Source: Circinella umbellata
Lineage: Eukaryota; Mucoromycota; Mucoromycetes; Mucorales; Lichtheimiaceae
Reading direction: 5' to 3'
Assembly (NCBI GenBank): GCA_025093555.1
Contig: JAIWNF010000029.1
Span: 434,001 to 498,000 of the forward strand
Length of the DNA stretch: 64,000 nucleotides
Under the pieces are notes generated by a model. The model worked only from the letters and a program-made list of their open reading frames with translations. It did not search any database and was not told the DNA's origin. Below are positions 63,088 through 64,000 of this stretch, piece by piece; the first letter of the stretch is position 1; the number at the start of each line of letters is the position of its first letter. Made by a program: the position numbers and the translations under genes.

Positions 63088-63881
63088 AATGATATTTTTT
63101 TTTGAAAGAAGTGCTGATATTAGTATTTCTATTGATTTTTAAAAGATGGCGGTTTTTATATTTTTCTACCTAAAACTAAAAGAGAAGTAGTGGTCAATTT
63201 CCTTTTGATATAATGATGATAAGATTGACAACGATCCCCAGCTTTTGCACCTTCCGCTTGTGCAAATCTCCGGGTTCTGCACCATTGGTTTTTGGAAATG
63301 TTAAAAATACTTAATAGAATCGCAACTTGCAACTTGCATCAAGGTTTTTTAACCGAGTTGCGCTAATCGGGAGTAAACAATACTATATTATTCTTTAAAT
63401 CTTTATCCAAATATGGAATAGCAAAGAATAATTGATGAGTTGCTGTATTTTTGTTGCAGAACCGAAGACTTGCAACAAACGAAACTTGATATATATTAAA
63501 AATTAGGAAATCTCAGGTGTGCAAAAACCGTGGGTTGACTGTAGTATAATATACGTAACAAAAATATACATTCAAGATTTCTTAGTATTGATAACATGGT
63601 TATAATTTTGAAGACTTGTATTGATTAGTTGTATCGATATAAAAAGATATTATTTAATTTGACAACTCAGACACACACACACACACACACACAAACGAAA
63701 GAAATAAGGAGACTGGGTTAAATATAATAAGGAACAAGCACATGATTTATGGTAATAATTAAGTCAGTCAATTAGATCAAAGCAATTTTTTCTTTTTTAA
63801 AACACGAAACCAACTTCTTTAACCCCTTTCTTCTTCTTTTTATATCGCGCATAAGTAACCGAAAAAAAAAAGTGAACAAGT
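63088..63881. other. Intergenic between divergent genes
   Basis: AT-rich. The only notable items are an (AC)n tract at 63671-63692 and TACGTA at 63553. A TTGCAACTTGCATC / GACTTGCAACAAACG pair of TTGCAA-containing stretches lies at 63327-63482. No gene was recognised. Confidence 0.4.
63671..63692. repeat. (AC)11 microsatellite
   Basis: A pure AC dinucleotide tract of 22 bp. Confidence 0.95.
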
Positions 63882-64000
63882 ATGGCACCACCTTATACTT
63901 ATCCACTCACGGGTGTTATCTATTTTCTTGCTCATCCTCAGGTAATTAAGACTTTAGGAATGTGAAGAAAGGGTAATGAAGATTATTCACTCATCCAATT
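63882..64000 (+). CDS. First exon of a gene running off the window (possibly EI24/Rrt8-like membrane protein)
   Basis: ATG at 63882 opens a 20-codon exon MAPPYTYPLTGVIYFLAHPQ followed by a GTAATT donor at 63942. The remaining 59 bp are intron. The pattern YPLxGxxYFLxHP resembles, from memory, the start of fungal EI24-domain proteins related to yeast Rrt8/Lds (lipid-droplet and spore-wall membrane proteins). Only the start is visible, so the family is tentative. Confidence 0.4.

Overview
The window is nuclear DNA of a filamentous fungus, most likely Mucorales (Mucoromycota). The reasons are very AT-rich intergenic DNA, genes broken by many short GT-AG introns (about 32-120 nt), proteins rich in poly-S/Q/N/T, and families I associate from memory with Mucorales: an expanded 'hypothetical' family at 4.6-6.8 kb and a TPR/F-box family at 41-42.7 kb. 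I cannot name the genus. Exon structures were spliced by hand; the genes called with confidence close in frame across every junction.

Layout. 0-7 kb: a ferric reductase, a small predicted membrane protein and a seven-exon gene of the expanded family, all on the minus strand. 7-13.4 kb: a repeat graveyard with a decayed MULE transposase, an unusual array of four hairpins sharing a fixed 47-bp core but carrying different self-complementary arms, a pogo-type element with TA target duplications, and a broken Tc1/mariner transposase. 13.9-16.3 kb: a siderophore-iron transporter. It and the ferric reductase each have an ATCWGATAA iron-GATA consensus about 220-240 bp before the start codon. 16.3-21.6 kb: a long gene-free interval holding three more hairpin-like repeats.

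21.6-38 kb is a dense housekeeping and regulatory block: a LisH/CTLH protein, ribosomal protein eL38, a DDX42-type RNA helicase, a DUF4743/Nudix protein, a CNH-like protein with two PPSY motifs, and a PIAS/Siz SUMO E3 ligase. 38-43.8 kb: a 576-bp foldback element with a 9-10 bp target duplication and a multiply frameshifted TPR/F-box pseudogene. 43.8-48.2 kb: an Nrg1-like zinc-finger repressor, mitochondrial ribosomal protein mL57 and a cysteine-free AP-1-type bZIP factor with an AP-1/CCAAT palindrome upstream. 51-59.4 kb: a second pogo-type element and two tandem MFS transporters separated by a small TA-flanked MITE. 59.7-64 kb: an F-box/LRR protein, small orphan reading frames, a small membrane protein and the first exon of a gene that runs off the end.

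Themes: iron uptake (reductase plus siderophore transporter, possibly one GATA regulon), transcriptional regulators with long low-complexity tails, and at least seven traces of DNA transposons. The hairpin array at 10455-10814 is the best candidate for something undescribed.
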